Positions 1-10,176 are shown, counted from the stretch's first letter. The stretch is DNA of 64,000 nucleotides from CAYYMD01 sp964472875 (GCA_964472875.1 CAYYMD010000001.1:50478-114477), one strand, 5' to 3'. Program-made: numbers and translations. The notes: generated from the sequence alone by a model not told the origin.

Positions 1-3000
1 GCCAGAGCCTGCTGAACTGCACGTGTAATCTCTGCTTCGGTAAGTTCTTCTTTCTCGGTCGGGGCTTCGGGAAGTTCCACTTTCCGCTTGGTCCGCATTT
101 CCTGATAAGGACGGAAACTGGTTCCGGCAGGTATCAGGTGGCCAAGTATAACGTTTTCCTTAAGGCCACGCAGTCTATCTACTTTACCAGCTAATGACGC
201 TTCCGTAAAGACTTTTGTGCTTTCCTGGAAGCTAGCCGCTGACAGGAAGCTTTCTGACTGCAATGACGCCTTGGTGATGCCGAGCAGCAGCGTCTTGGCT
301 GTTGCGGGTTTCGGCCGCCGTGTTTTCGGTGGCTGGCCATCTTTTTCTTCGACATCGGCCACTGCATCCTCGATCTTTTCGCGGGGGACAACCTGGCCTT
401 CGCTGAAGCTGGTATCCCCCGGATCGACTACTTTCAGGCAGCCGGCCAACCGGGAATTCTCCTGCCTGAACTTGAACTTGTCGATTACCTCACCGGGCAG
501 CAGTTCGCTGTCGCCGACGGTCTGGACATTCACCTTACGCAGCATCTGGGAGAGTATCACCTCGACGTGCTTGTCGTTGATGGTGACACCCTGGCCGCGA
601 TAAACGGTCTGAACCTCGCCCAGCAGGTATTCCTGGAGTGCCTCTTCACCCCGAATGCCCAGTATGTCCTGCAGGATAAGCGGGCCCTCCGTCAGTGGTT
701 GTCCGGCCTCGACGTTATCACCGGTGTGAACGAGCAGGTGTCTGTCGTGTGGCACATGGTGCTCGCGCTCCATGCCCGATTCACTTCTGACGATGATAGT
801 CATCTTTCCACGGCGCTTGTCTGTCCGCAGTTCCACCTGGCCGGAAATCTCAGCCATGGCGGCCGGCTCTTTGGGTTTGCGGGCCTCGAATATCTCCGTG
901 ACCCTGGGCAGACCGCCGGTGATGTCCTGCGTACCACGGATTTCCCTGGGCTGACGCGCCAGTAACTCTCCCGGCTCGACCGCCTGGCCTTCGTTCACCT
1001 CGATGCGGGCCTTGGCCGGAAGGTAGTGGAAGTCCAGGATTTTGCCGTTTTTATCTTCTATTACTATGCGCGGATGCTTTTCGCCCTTGTGCTCGACGAC
1101 CACGTAACTGGCATCCTGTCGCTCGGATTCCAACCTGACGGTCTCGCCTTCTTCGATATCCTGGAAGCGGACATTGCCGGCAACCTCGGCCAGTATCGGC
1201 ACCCTGTGGGGGTCCCATCTAACTGTGCATTGCCCCGGTTTGACTGTATCGCCTTCCCGGACAAGGACCAGTGCCCCGTAAGGCACCCTGTGACGCTCGA
1301 GTTCGCGCTCCTTCTCGTCCTGAATGATAATTTCGCCATTACGCTTAAGAGCGATAAGAACGGTTTCCGAGGTCGGCTTGGCCTTACGACCGCGGGCGCT
1401 GCGGTCGGCGGCCAGCAGGTACTCGTGCCACTTTTTATCCGACTTGGGCGTCTCCACGGCTATGAGGTTATGATACTTGGCCTTGCCTTCCACCGAAGCC
1501 CGCATGTCGGACTGCACGATAGCCCTGGTGGCCACGCCGCCGGTGTGGAAAGTACGCATCGTCAGCTGTGTGCCGGGCTCGCCGATAGACTGGGCGGCGA
1601 CTATTCCTACGGCCTGCCCTTCCTCTACGAGTTTGCCTGTGGAAAGGTCGGTGCCATAGCACTTTGCACAAACACCCAACGGAGAGTCGCACGTCAGCGG
1701 ACTGCGCACGTGGATGGTCTCAAGGCCCATTTCCTCAATCTTATCCGCCGCCTCTGCGGTGATTATTTCGTTTTCTTTTACGACGGTTTCATCTGTCACC
1801 GGATTGACTATATTTTCGCGCGCGATGCGCCCGACGACCATTTCCTTCAACGGCACTTCCACTTCTTCGCCCTTGTAGATGGCTGATTTCGGCAGACCCT
1901 GAAGTGTTCCGCAGTCAAGTTCGGTGACAATTACATTCTGGGCCACATCCGCCAGTTTACGCGTGAGATAACCGGAGTCGGCCGTCTTCAATGCAGTGTC
2001 GGCCAGACCCTTGCGGGCTCCGTGCGTTGAGGAGAAATATTCCAGCACCGTCAGGCCCTCGCGGAAATTGGCGCGAATGGGCGTTTCGATAATCTCACCG
2101 GACGGCTTACTCATAAGCCCTCGCATGCCCGCCAACTGGCGTATCTGGTCCACGTTTCCGCGGGCGCCCGAATCGCTCATCAACCACACCGGGTTAAGGT
2201 AATTGGGAATATCCTCTCTGCGGTCGCTGGATAGACTCGCCAGCAGCGCCTTGGTAACCTGCTCGCGGGCGTGAATCCACACGTCAACCAGCTGGTTATA
2301 ACGTTCACCCTCGGTGATGGCGCCTGCCTGATAACTCTTTTCAACGCGGTCCACGAACGCCTGGGCCTGGGAAATAATCTTTTCCTTGGCTTCTGGAATC
2401 CGCAGGTCCGTAACTCCGAAGGAAATACCCGCCAGAGTCGAATACCTGAATCCCAAATCCTTCATATCGTCCAGAAGATTCAGCGTTTCCCGCTTGCCAA
2501 GCCGTTCATTACAGTCGCTGATGACTCGCCCTGCGCCCTTCTGGCTCAGCGGATAGTTATAGAACGGCATACCTTCGGGAAGCACATCGTTAAATACGCA
2601 TCGCCCCGGCGTGGTTACCACCCTGCCCTGCTCAGCTATGCTGGAACTGTTTTCTTCGATTACCTCGCGTCCTTTTTCGATGCGAACGAGAATTTTTGCA
2701 TGCGTGCCTATTCGCCCCAGTTCGTGGGCGGTTATCGCCTCGTGCGTGCTCGAAAATGCGGGATACTCGGCCCCGTCGTACTGCACCTTGCGCACCTCTG
2801 GCAGGGTGAATTCCGAACCGTGTTCGCTGGTCAGATAGTACGTGCCAAGCACAATATCCTGCATGGGCGACATAATCGGCTTGCCGTTTGAAGGCGAAAA
2901 GACATTGTTTGTGGCAAGCATAAGCGTGTGCGTCTCGGCCTGTGCCTCCACCGACAGCGGCAGATGCACCGCCATCTGGTCACCATCGAAGTCGGCGTTG

Positions 3001-4355
3001 AAGCCGCGGCAGACCATGGGGTGAATCTTGATGGCGTTGCCCTCGACCAGCACCGGCTCGAAGGCCTGAATGCCCATGCGGTGAAGCGTGGGGGCACGGT
3101 TCAGCATAACCGGATGCTGGTATATGACTTCTTCCAGCACGTCCCAGATTTCATCTTCCCTTCGCTCCAGCATCCGCTTTGCGGATTTGATGGTGTCGGC
3201 CAAACCACGATCTTTGAGCCGACGTATGATAAACGGCTGGAAGAGCTCCAGTGCGATTTTCTTGGGCAGGCCGCACTGGTGAAGTTTGAGTTCCGGGCCA
3301 ATAACAATAACGCTTCGCCCGGAGTAGTCCACTCTTTTGCCCAGTAGATTCTCGCGGAAGCGCCCCTGCTTGCCCTTTATCATGTCCGTCAATGATTTCA
3401 GCGGACGGTTTGCTGTGCCCTGAACCGGACGACGGCAACGATTGTTGTCGAAAAGGGCATCGACCGCCTGTTGTAGCATACGCTTTTCATTGCGGATGAT
3501 GACCTCAGGAGCGTTTAAGTCCAGAAGTTTCTTGAGACGGTTGTTTCGGTTTATGATTCGTCTGTAAAGGTCGTTAAGGTCGGATGTTGCGAAATTGCCG
3601 CTCTCCAGCAGCACAAGCGGACGAAGGTCAGGCGGAATCACCGGAACGACCTCCATGACCATCCACTCGGGCTTGTTGTCCGATGTGCGGACGCTCTCGA
3701 CCAGACGGAGGCGCTTTGAAAGATCCTTGGTCTTCTGCTTGGAGGAGGTCTTTTTAAGTTTCATACGGATGTCGGTAACCAGTTCATCCAGGTTGAGATT
3801 TCCAAGCAGTGTGCGAATCGCTTCGGCCCCGATATCGGCCTGGAAGTCCATGCCGTACTTTTCACGCGCGCCGCGGAATTCATCCTCGGTAAGGACCTGT
3901 TTGTATTTCAGCGGAGTTTCACCCTGGTCCGTTACAACATAACTCTGGAAAAGGATGACCTTCTCCAGGTCGGCGGTCTTCATGGCCAGCAACGTGCCCA
4001 GGCGCGACGGCAGGGACTTAAAGAACCATATGTGCACAATCGGCGCGGCCAGGTTAATGTGGCCCATCCGCTTGCGCCGCACGCGTGAGTGTGTAACTTT
4101 CACGCCGCAGCGGTCGCAGATAATACCCTTGTGCTTGGTGCCTTTGTACTTGCCGCACGCGCATTCCCAGTCGCGTTCGGGCCCGAAGATCCGCTCGCAG
4201 AAGAGACCGTCCTTCTCCGGCCGGTATGTTCGATAGTTGATTGTCTCGGGTTTTTTTACCTCTCCGAACGACCAGCTGCGTATGTCATTGGGCGAGGCAA
4301 GGTTGATTTTTACCGACCCGTAGTCGTTTATTCTGTCGTATACGTTTTCAGCCAT
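1..4355 (-). CDS. rpoC: DNA-directed RNA polymerase subunit beta' (3' end beyond window)
   Basis: Largest RNA polymerase subunit; it holds the catalytic magnesium. The frame is open from ATG at 4355 to the left edge (about 1451 codons), so only a short C-terminal tail should be missing. Visible marks are the N-terminal zinc ribbon (CACGKYKGTKHKGIICDRCG, near residues 60-80), the active-site loop NADFDGDQMAVH (bases about 2964-2999), the second zinc site with CDSPLGVCAKCYG, the trigger-loop region QSIGEPGTQLTMRTFHTGG, and the C-terminal AGTSFRPYQEM element. GGAG lies about 11 bases before the start. It follows rpoB by 53 bases on the same strand, so the two are surely cotranscribed. The identification is secure; the exact C-terminus cannot be seen. 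Confidence 0.97.
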   Translation of the reverse strand, partial: MAENVYDRINDYGSVKINLASPNDIRSWSFGEVKKPETINYRTYRPEKDGLFCERIFGPERDWECACGKYKGTKHKGIICDRCGVKVTHSRVRRKRMGHINLAAPIVHIWFFKSLPSRLGTLLAMKTADLEKVILFQSYVVTDQGETPLKYKQVLTEDEFRGAREKYGMDFQADIGAEAIRTLLGNLNLDELVTDIRMKLKKTSSKQKTKDLSKRLRLVESVRTSDNKPEWMVMEVVPVIPPDLRPLVLLESGNFATSDLNDLYRRIINRNNRLKKLLDLNAPEVIIRNEKRMLQQAVDALFDNNRCRRPVQGTANRPLKSLTDMIKGKQGRFRENLLGKRVDYSGRSVIVIGPELKLHQCGLPKKIALELFQPFIIRRLKDRGLADTIKSAKRMLERREDEIWDVLEEVIYQHPVMLNRAPTLHRMGIQAFEPVLVEGNAIKIHPMVCRGFNADFDGDQMAVHLPLSVEAQAETHTLMLATNNVFSPSNGKPIMSPMQDIVLGTYYLTSEHGSEFTLPEVRKVQYDGAEYPAFSSTHEAITAHELGRIGTHAKILVRIEKGREVIEENSSSIAEQGRVVTTPGRCVFNDVLPEGMPFYNYPLSQKGAGRVISDCNERLGKRETLNLLDDMKDLGFRYSTLAGISFGVTDLRIPEAKEKIISQAQAFVDRVEKSYQAGAITEGERYNQLVDVWIHAREQVTKALLASLSSDRREDIPNYLNPVWLMSDSGARGNVDQIRQLAGMRGLMSKPSGEIIETPIRANFREGLTVLEYFSSTHGARKGLADTALKTADSGYLTRKLADVAQNVIVTELDCGTLQGLPKSAIYKGEEVEVPLKEMVVGRIARENIVNPVTDETVVKENEIITAEAADKIEEMGLETIHVRSPLTCDSPLGVCAKCYGTDLSTGKLVEEGQAVGIVAAQSIGEPGTQLTMRTFHTGGVATRAIVQSDMRASVEGKAKYHNLIAVETPKSDKKWHEYLLAADRSARGRKAKPTSETVLIALKRNGEIIIQDEKERELERHRVPYGALVLVREGDTVKPGQCTVRWDPHRVPILAEVAGNVRFQDIEEGETVRLESERQDASYVVVEHKGEKHPRIVIEDKNGKILDFHYLPAKARIEVNEGQAVEPGELLARQPREIRGTQDITGGLPRVTEIFEARKPKEPAAMAEISGQVELRTDKRRGKMTIIVRSESGMEREHHVPHDRHLLVHTGDNVEAGQPLTEGPLILQDILGIRGEEALQEYLLGEVQTVYRGQGVTINDKHVEVILSQMLRKVNVQTVGDSELLPGEVIDKFKFRQENSRLAGCLKVVDPGDTSFSEGQVVPREKIEDAVADVEEKDGQPPKTRRPKPATAKTLLLGITKASLQSESFLSAASFQESTKVFTEASLAGKVDRLRGLKENVILGHLIPAGTSFRPYQEMRTKRKVELPEAPTEKEELTEAEITRAVQQAL

Positions 4356-4408
4356 ATCTTTTAAGCTCCGCGTTTATGGTTAATTAACCTTACGCGCCTA
4401 ATTAAACT

Positions 4409-7400
4409 CTATAGAAGTTTCTTTTTTTCCATCTGGATGTTCAGGCCAAGGCCTCGCAGTTCGTTGCACAGCACGTCGAAACTGATAGGCGTACCGGCCT
4501 CGAGTGTGTTGTTGCCTTTGACCATCGACTCGTAAATCTTGGTTCGGCCTTCCACATCGTCGCTCTTTACGGTAAGCATTTCCTGAAGGGTGTAACTGGC
4601 GCCGTAAGCTTCGAGCGCCCAAACCTCCATTTCGCCGAACCGCTGTCCGCCTGTCCGGGCTTTTCCGCCCAGCGGCTGCTGCGTAATCAGCGAGTAAGGA
4701 CCGGTCGAGCGGGCGTGAATCTTCTCATCCACCAGGTGGTGGAGTTTATTTATGTAGATATAGCCCACGGTAACCTTCTGCTCGAACGGCTCGCCTGTGC
4801 GGCCGTCGTACAGGTTTATTTTGCCATCTTCCGGCATCTCCACCAGCAGTTCCCGCGTTTGCCCGGCTTCCTGAAGGGATGCGGTATCCGCCTGCCGGCT
4901 GCGGACGTGCTCGTTGGCCTCGCGGATGCATTCGAAGATTTCCTTTTCCTTCGCGCCGTCGAAGACTGGCGTGACCGCTTGGAAGCCCAGCACGGCGGCG
5001 GCCCAACCCAGATGCGTTTCCAGAATCTGTCCGACGTTCATTCGGCTGGGCACACCAAGAGGATTAAGCACAATGTCGATGGGTGTGCCGTCTTCCAAAA
5101 ACGGCATGTCTTCTTCAGGTAGTATGCGGGCGATAACACCCTTGTTTCCGTGGCGGCCGGCCATCTTGTCGCCCACGCCAAGTTTCCGCTTGGTGGCCAC
5201 GGTCACCTTGACTTTCTCGAGCACGCCGGAGGGCAATTCGTCTCCTCGCTTCATCTGCTCGAGTTTGCGCTTCATTTCCTTTTCAATTTCTTCAATTTTC
5301 GGCCAGTATCGTTCATAAATGGCCTCGGCCTGTTTTTTGGCCTCGGCTTTTTTGGCCTTTATCCACTTAAGCGTGAAGTTTTCTATCTGCTCGAGGATAA
5401 TCTCATTGTCGTCGCTGGCGCCCACCTTTTGCCGCGTGGTGGGGTCGATCATGTCGGAGCCGATGACATCGTTGATTTCCTGCGCCATTTTTCTGAACGT
5501 ATCGGCCATCCTGCCGCGCATGTGCTTGCGGTACTCACGCACCTGCTTGTTCAGTTCTTTCTTGCGCTGGTCCGACATGTGCGCCTTGCGGGCGAAATGT
5601 TTGGTATCTACCACTACGCCCTCTTCGCCGGCGGGCAGTTCGAGAGAATCGTTTTTGACGTCCTCCCCCGCCTGTCCGAATATGGCGTGCAGAAGTTTTT
5701 CCTCGGGGGTCAGTTCGGTCTTGGACTTGGGAGTAACTTTACCCACCAGTATATCGCCAGGGCCGACCTCCGTGCCCACGCAAACTATACCGTGTTCGTC
5801 CAGACTTGACAGGGCCTTCTCCGAAACATTCGGGATATCGCGACTGAACTCCTCGCGGCCGAGTTTCGTCTCACGCACCTCGACCTCGTATTCCTCCATG
5901 TGGATGGAGGTAAAGGAGTCGTCCTTTACCAGCCGCTCTGAAACGAGTATGGCGTCCTCGAAGTTGAATCCGTCAAAAGGCATGAATGCGGCAAGCACGT
6001 TACGCCCAAGCGCCAGTTCTCCGTTTTTTGTGGCCGAGCCGTCGGCAATTATCTGACCCTTCTTGACGCGCTGTCCCTCTGTAACGATGGGCTTTTGGTT
6101 CAGGCATGCCCGTTCGTTAAGTTTGTGGAACTTGCGAAGATGGTATTCGTCGGTATCGTTGATGACTATTTTTTGCGCATCGGCATAGGTAACCGTGCCT
6201 GCGTTTTCGGCCCTGATTACCATGCCGGAGTTTTCGGCCACTGGTTTTTCCATGCCGGTGGCTACCACCGGCGGTTCGGTCTTGACAAGCGGAACCGCCT
6301 GACGCTGCATGTTTGCGCCCATCAGTGCGCGGTTGGCATCGTCGTGCTCAAGGAACGGGATCATCGCCGCCGACACACCCACCGTCTGCTTGGGCGATAT
6401 GTCAACGTAATCCACATCCTTGGAATCGACGAGTTTCACCTCGCCCTGCGCCCTTGCCAGAACCTGGCCGTCGGGCAGTTTTTCCGGGCGGGGCGAGCCG
6501 TTTGTCTGCAGCACATCCGGCGGGGCCTGTATGGCCTCCATCTCCTCGTCGGCGCGAATCGACACCACCTCGCCTGTAGTCTTGCCCTTGTCCACCTTGC
6601 GGTACGGTGTGGTCAGGAAGCCGTACTCATCCACGCCTGCATAAATGCCCAGCGATGTAATCAGGCCGATGTTATTGCCTTCCGGCGTTTCAATGGGGCA
6701 TATTCGGCCGTAGTGGCTTATATGGACGTCGCGAACCTCGAAACCCGCGCGCTTTCTGTTCAGCCCACCCGGGCCTAACGCCGAAAGGCGCCTTTCGTGG
6801 GTCAGCTGACTAAGCGGGTTCTGCTGGTCGACAACCTGGCTCAGTTCGCCGCGGCCGAAGAAATAGTCTATACTCGAGGAGACCGCCTTGGAGTTTATCA
6901 GTTCGGCCAGTTTCCTCAGTTCCTTGGCATCCTTGAGCGACATACGCTCCTGAACGGTGCGGCGAAGTTTCAGCAGGCCCTTGCGGATTTCATCGGCGGC
7001 GAGTTCGTCTATGGTTCTCAACCGCCTGTTGCCCAGGTGGTCGATGTCGTCAACATAACCCTCACCGGAACGAAGTCTCACGATGTACTTCAGCGTGTTG
7101 AGGAAGTCCTCCACGGTAAGGGTCATCTCTTTTTCGGAGGTATCCTGTTTGAACTTGCGGTTTATGCGAAACCGTCCGACCCTGCCGAGACGATAGCGAT
7201 TCTCGTCGTAAAACTTCTCCTGGAACAGCGTCTTGGCCTTTTCCAGCTGAGGCGGGTTGCCCGGCCGCAGACGCATGTAAAGCCGCAGCAGTGCGTTTTC
7301 ATGGCTGTCGGCGTTGTCCTCGGCCAGTGTATGAAGTATCAGTGGATCATCTACCTTTTCGATCACCTCGATTTTTTTCTTATCGCCTGTCGCTATAGTG

Positions 7401-8182
7401 GTTCTGGCCTCGCCGACTTGGCCGCCGGGCGGGACAATTTCCTCGCCCGTGTCCGGGTCAACATAGCCCTCGACCAGGTGAGTTTCCGGCTGAAGCTTGT
7501 CGACCGGTATCTCTTTAGTGTCGTAGAATGCGCGGATTATGGCCTCGGTGGTGCTGAACTTTTCGTCCATCGCCCGCAGATAGGTGGTTACCGGTATTTT
7601 ACCGGACTGGTCTATCTTCATGGTGAGGACGTCTTTTTTACTCACCGCAAGCTCAATCCAGCTGCCGCGTTCGGGGATTATCCTGGCCCCGTGCAGCGGA
7701 CGGTCGGACTCGGGCATGTCCACATTGAAGTCCACGCCGGGCGAGCGGTGCAGCTGCGATACTATCACCCGCTCGGCGCCGTTTATTATGAACTCTCCGC
7801 CGCCCATCATTATGGGCATTTCACCGATGTATACTCCGTCCTCGACGACTTCTTCTTCGCCTTTTCTGTGCAGGCGACAGTGCACGCGCAGCGGCCGACC
7901 GTATGTCAGACGCAAATCGCGACATTCCTGATCGGTATATCGTGGTTCGTCCAGTTCGTAGTAGAGGTACTCCAGCTTGTTCTGCCCGTCATAGCTTTCT
8001 ATAGGAAAGACTTCGCGCAGCAGCGCCTCCAGGCCGAGGTTCTTCCGCTTTGTCGGCTCGACGTCGAGCTGGAGAAAGCGGTTATAATTGGCCACCTGAA
8101 TGTTGCTCAGGTTCGGTATAGGTGCACCATCTCCGACCTTGGAAAAGTCCCGGACTTTTTCCATCTTCAACATAGTCTTCAT
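4409..8182 (-). CDS. rpoB: DNA-directed RNA polymerase subunit beta
   Basis: Second large RNA polymerase subunit, 1257 aa, somewhat shorter than the 1342 aa of E. coli. The rifampicin-binding segment reads LSQVVDQQNPLSQLTHERR followed by LSALGPGG. The residues equivalent to E. coli D516, H526 and S531 are therefore all of the sensitive type, while the F514 position is Val. Other landmarks are RAGFEVRDVHISHYGR, GDKMAGRHGNKG and the C-terminal YGASYTLQEMLTVKSDD. The first ATG was chosen; a second Met lies four codons in and could serve equally. It lies between rplL and rpoC, the standard bacterial order. The antisense frames over this gene include a 600-codon open frame, a by-product of its codon use. 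Confidence 0.98.
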   Translation of the reverse strand: MKTMLKMEKVRDFSKVGDGAPIPNLSNIQVANYNRFLQLDVEPTKRKNLGLEALLREVFPIESYDGQNKLEYLYYELDEPRYTDQECRDLRLTYGRPLRVHCRLHRKGEEEVVEDGVYIGEMPIMMGGGEFIINGAERVIVSQLHRSPGVDFNVDMPESDRPLHGARIIPERGSWIELAVSKKDVLTMKIDQSGKIPVTTYLRAMDEKFSTTEAIIRAFYDTKEIPVDKLQPETHLVEGYVDPDTGEEIVPPGGQVGEARTTIATGDKKKIEVIEKVDDPLILHTLAEDNADSHENALLRLYMRLRPGNPPQLEKAKTLFQEKFYDENRYRLGRVGRFRINRKFKQDTSEKEMTLTVEDFLNTLKYIVRLRSGEGYVDDIDHLGNRRLRTIDELAADEIRKGLLKLRRTVQERMSLKDAKELRKLAELINSKAVSSSIDYFFGRGELSQVVDQQNPLSQLTHERRLSALGPGGLNRKRAGFEVRDVHISHYGRICPIETPEGNNIGLITSLGIYAGVDEYGFLTTPYRKVDKGKTTGEVVSIRADEEMEAIQAPPDVLQTNGSPRPEKLPDGQVLARAQGEVKLVDSKDVDYVDISPKQTVGVSAAMIPFLEHDDANRALMGANMQRQAVPLVKTEPPVVATGMEKPVAENSGMVIRAENAGTVTYADAQKIVINDTDEYHLRKFHKLNERACLNQKPIVTEGQRVKKGQIIADGSATKNGELALGRNVLAAFMPFDGFNFEDAILVSERLVKDDSFTSIHMEEYEVEVRETKLGREEFSRDIPNVSEKALSSLDEHGIVCVGTEVGPGDILVGKVTPKSKTELTPEEKLLHAIFGQAGEDVKNDSLELPAGEEGVVVDTKHFARKAHMSDQRKKELNKQVREYRKHMRGRMADTFRKMAQEINDVIGSDMIDPTTRQKVGASDDNEIILEQIENFTLKWIKAKKAEAKKQAEAIYERYWPKIEEIEKEMKRKLEQMKRGDELPSGVLEKVKVTVATKRKLGVGDKMAGRHGNKGVIARILPEEDMPFLEDGTPIDIVLNPLGVPSRMNVGQILETHLGWAAAVLGFQAVTPVFDGAKEKEIFECIREANEHVRSRQADTASLQEAGQTRELLVEMPEDGKINLYDGRTGEPFEQKVTVGYIYINKLHHLVDEKIHARSTGPYSLITQQPLGGKARTGGQRFGEMEVWALEAYGASYTLQEMLTVKSDDVEGRTKIYESMVKGNNTLEAGTPISFDVLCNELRGLGLNIQMEKKKLL

Positions 8183-8254
8183 TCCTTATATAGGCGCCTT
8201 CAAAGACGTATCGCGCCCACCCGATGCGCCGATCTCACCTTTGCTTCAGCCAGT

Positions 8255-8791
8255 CTACTTGACTTCGACTGTCGCGCCGGCTTCTTCAAGCGACTTTTTC
8301 GCCTCGTCGGCTTCTTCTTTGGCTATGCCTTCCCTGACAGGTTTGGGCACGCCTTCGACGAGTTCCTTGGCCTCTTTCAGGCCGAGGTTTGTCAGCGCCC
8401 GGACGGCTTTAATTACCTGTATCTTCTTGTCGCCAACGTCTTTAAGAACGACGTCAAATTCCGTTTGCTCTTCTTCTTCGCCGGCTTCTGCGCCTGCGGC
8501 CGCGCCGCCTGCGCCGGCCATCATTACTGCTCCGCCTGCGGCCGGTTCTATGCCGTGTTCTTCCTTGAGATAATCCGCAAGGTCAACCGCCTGCTTTAGT
8601 GTAAGATCCGCTATCTTGTCGCCGAGGGTCTTTATCTCCTTGGCGAATTCTTTGGCGGGACCCGCCGCAGCTTCTTCTTTGGCTTCGGTGGCGGCTTCTT
8701 CGGCCTTTTCTTCTTTAGTTTCTTCCTCTTTGGCCTCTTCCTTTTTGGCCTGCTCTTCCTGCTTTTCTTCTTTTGCTTCTTGTTTAGCCAT
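8255..8791 (-). CDS. rplL: Ribosomal protein L7/L12 with charged N-terminal extension
   Basis: Ribosomal stalk protein that recruits translation GTPases. It is 178 aa against about 120-130 aa for the family. Residues 49-82 are the usual N-terminal dimerisation and L10-binding helices (KEIKTLGDKIADLTLKQAVD), 83-108 are the Gly/Ala/Glu-rich hinge and 109-178 the C-terminal factor-binding domain (FDVVLKDVGDKKIQVIKAVR). Residues 1-48 are an added Lys/Glu/Ala-rich segment that should be helical or disordered. No ATG, GTG or TTG lies where the normal N-terminus would begin, and GGAG sits 8 bases before the ATG at 8791, so the extension appears genuinely translated. The gene lies between rplJ and rpoB. 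The identity is certain; the role of the extension is unknown. Confidence 0.95.
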   Translation of the reverse strand: MAKQEAKEEKQEEQAKKEEAKEEETKEEKAEEAATEAKEEAAAGPAKEFAKEIKTLGDKIADLTLKQAVDLADYLKEEHGIEPAAGGAVMMAGAGGAAAGAEAGEEEEQTEFDVVLKDVGDKKIQVIKAVRALTNLGLKEAKELVEGVPKPVREGIAKEEADEAKKSLEEAGATVEVK

Positions 8792-8860
8792 TATTTAAAC
8801 TCCGTAATCTAAACGACCACGCCGGCCTGATAGGTGACCGCCCCTGTGGCGATCATTTAA

Positions 8861-8876
8861 TCCCGACAAATCGGGA
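8861..8876 (-). other. Intercistronic hairpin between rplJ and rplL
   Basis: A perfect 6-bp inverted repeat (TCCCGA / TCGGGA) with a 4-base loop lies in the 138-base gap between rplJ and rplL. No T-run follows on the minus strand, so a simple terminator is unlikely. It could be an RNA-processing or translational control site within the operon, but it is short and may be fortuitous. Confidence 0.35.
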
Positions 8877-8929
8877 CCAATCCGCAGCCGACACGAATTT
8901 TTCCATGTTTGTTTTTGAATACGATTATC

Positions 8930-9475
8930 TCAGGCGGCCTGAGATTCGCCTTCCTGTTGTTCCATCGCTTTTAAAGCACCGCCCAGCGACCGGCCCGGAC
9001 CGAGCATTGCGCCGCCTATGTTCGCCCCGGCCGACAGTATGCTCGTTACAACCTTGGCAACCGCCTCTTCGCGGGTGGGATAGTTGCTCAGTTCCTTGAT
9101 TTGCTCGTCGCCTATGTAATCGGCGCCTTCGAGCATGGCCGCCTTAACCGTAAGCGCCGGCGACTCCTTGCCTATATCCAGCAGTTCGCGAACCATGGCC
9201 ACCATGTCCATCTGCTGGGGGTCTTTGGGGTATGCAACGGCCGACGGACCTTCCAAAAGCGATGCGGCTTTATCGAGGCCTATGTCCTTGAAGGCCTGCC
9301 TGGCAAGAGAATTCTTCACCACCGTCATGGCAATATTCTTCTCCTGCAGGCGAGCCCGCACTGCAGTAGTGGCCTTACCATCCAGTCCGGTAAAGCCCAC
9401 CACCGCCAGCGACTCCAGACCTTCAAACCGCTTCGCGAATTCTTTACGCATCAGTTTCTTTACGGGTTTGCTCAT
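8930..9475 (-). CDS. rplJ: Ribosomal protein L10
   Basis: Base of the ribosomal stalk; it binds 23S rRNA and carries the L7/L12 dimers on its C-terminal helix. It is 181 aa, normal for the family (about 165-180). The N-terminal part has SLAVVGFTGLDGKATTAVRA and the typical VVKNSLARQAF motif near residue 55. The C-terminus ends in a Gln/Glu/Ala tail. GGAAAG precedes the ATG. It sits between rplA and rplL as in most bacteria, where L10 often represses its own operon; no such site is evident from inspection. Confidence 0.96.
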   Translation of the reverse strand: MSKPVKKLMRKEFAKRFEGLESLAVVGFTGLDGKATTAVRARLQEKNIAMTVVKNSLARQAFKDIGLDKAASLLEGPSAVAYPKDPQQMDMVAMVRELLDIGKESPALTVKAAMLEGADYIGDEQIKELSNYPTREEAVAKVVTSILSAGANIGGAMLGPGRSLGGALKAMEQQEGESQAA

Positions 9476-9492
9476 TTTTTACACTTTCCGTT

Positions 9493-10176
9493 TCAGCGTA
9501 TTTCCAGTTCCACCGAAGGAGACATTGTCGTGGACAGACACGCTCTTTTTATGTACATGCCCTTGGTTGTCTGCGGTCTCATTTTCTTTATCTGTGCGAT
9601 AAAGTATTCGATATTCTCAACGAGCTTTTCGGTGGGAAAACTTGCTTTACCTACGACTACGTGCAAATTCCCGCCGTCGTCGTTACGGAATTCCACTTTA
9701 CCGGCACTGTATTCCTTAACGCCCGTCGCCATATCTTCGGTCACTGTCCCGGCCTTGGGAGATGGCATCTTTCCCTGCGGGCCGAGAATTCTTCCCAGTT
9801 TCGATACCTTTTTCATCATAGCGGGCGTGGCCAGGGCAACGTCAAAATCAGTCCATCCGTCTTCAATCTTCTGTATAAGTTCATCTCCACCGGCTTCTGC
9901 GGCACCGGCACTTTTTGCCTGCTCGACATCCTGACCTTCGCAGAAGGCGATTACTGTGCGGCTTTTGCCAATTCCGTTCGGCAACGATATCGCACCTCGA
10001 AGCTGCTGATCACTTTGCTTGGGGTCAATGCCCATTTGCATGGACAGTTCAACGCTTGCATCGAACTTGGCCGGCGGGAAGCTTTTTATCACTTCTACCG
10101 CCTCTTTGACGCCCTGCTTTTCTTCAGGCACCTTCTTTTGGCACTCTGCATATCTTTTACTTCGTTTGCTCGGCAT
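9493..10176 (-). CDS. rplA: Ribosomal protein L1
   Basis: Ribosomal protein of the L1 stalk, involved in E-site tRNA movement and, in many bacteria, a translational repressor of the rplK-rplA messenger. It is 227 aa, the usual length. Visible family marks are SVELSMQMGIDPKQSDQQLR near residues 42-61, the GRILGPQGKMPSPKAGT segment and KMRPQTTKGMYIK near the C-terminus. AAGGAAA stands 7 bases before the ATG. The gene is 64 bases after rplK and 17 bases before rplJ, all on one strand. Confidence 0.97.
   Translation of the reverse strand: MPSKRSKRYAECQKKVPEEKQGVKEAVEVIKSFPPAKFDASVELSMQMGIDPKQSDQQLRGAISLPNGIGKSRTVIAFCEGQDVEQAKSAGAAEAGGDELIQKIEDGWTDFDVALATPAMMKKVSKLGRILGPQGKMPSPKAGTVTEDMATGVKEYSAGKVEFRNDDGGNLHVVVGKASFPTEKLVENIEYFIAQIKKMRPQTTKGMYIKRACLSTTMSPSVELEIR

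Noticed and set aside
6797..8599. A 600-codon plus-strand open frame antisense to rpoB and rplL
   Set aside because: It lies wholly opposite well-supported genes and has no recognisable domains. Long antisense frames are common opposite GC-rich genes.
8861..8876. An intrinsic attenuator between rplJ and rplL
   Set aside because: The stem is only 6 bp and no T-run follows on the transcribed strand.
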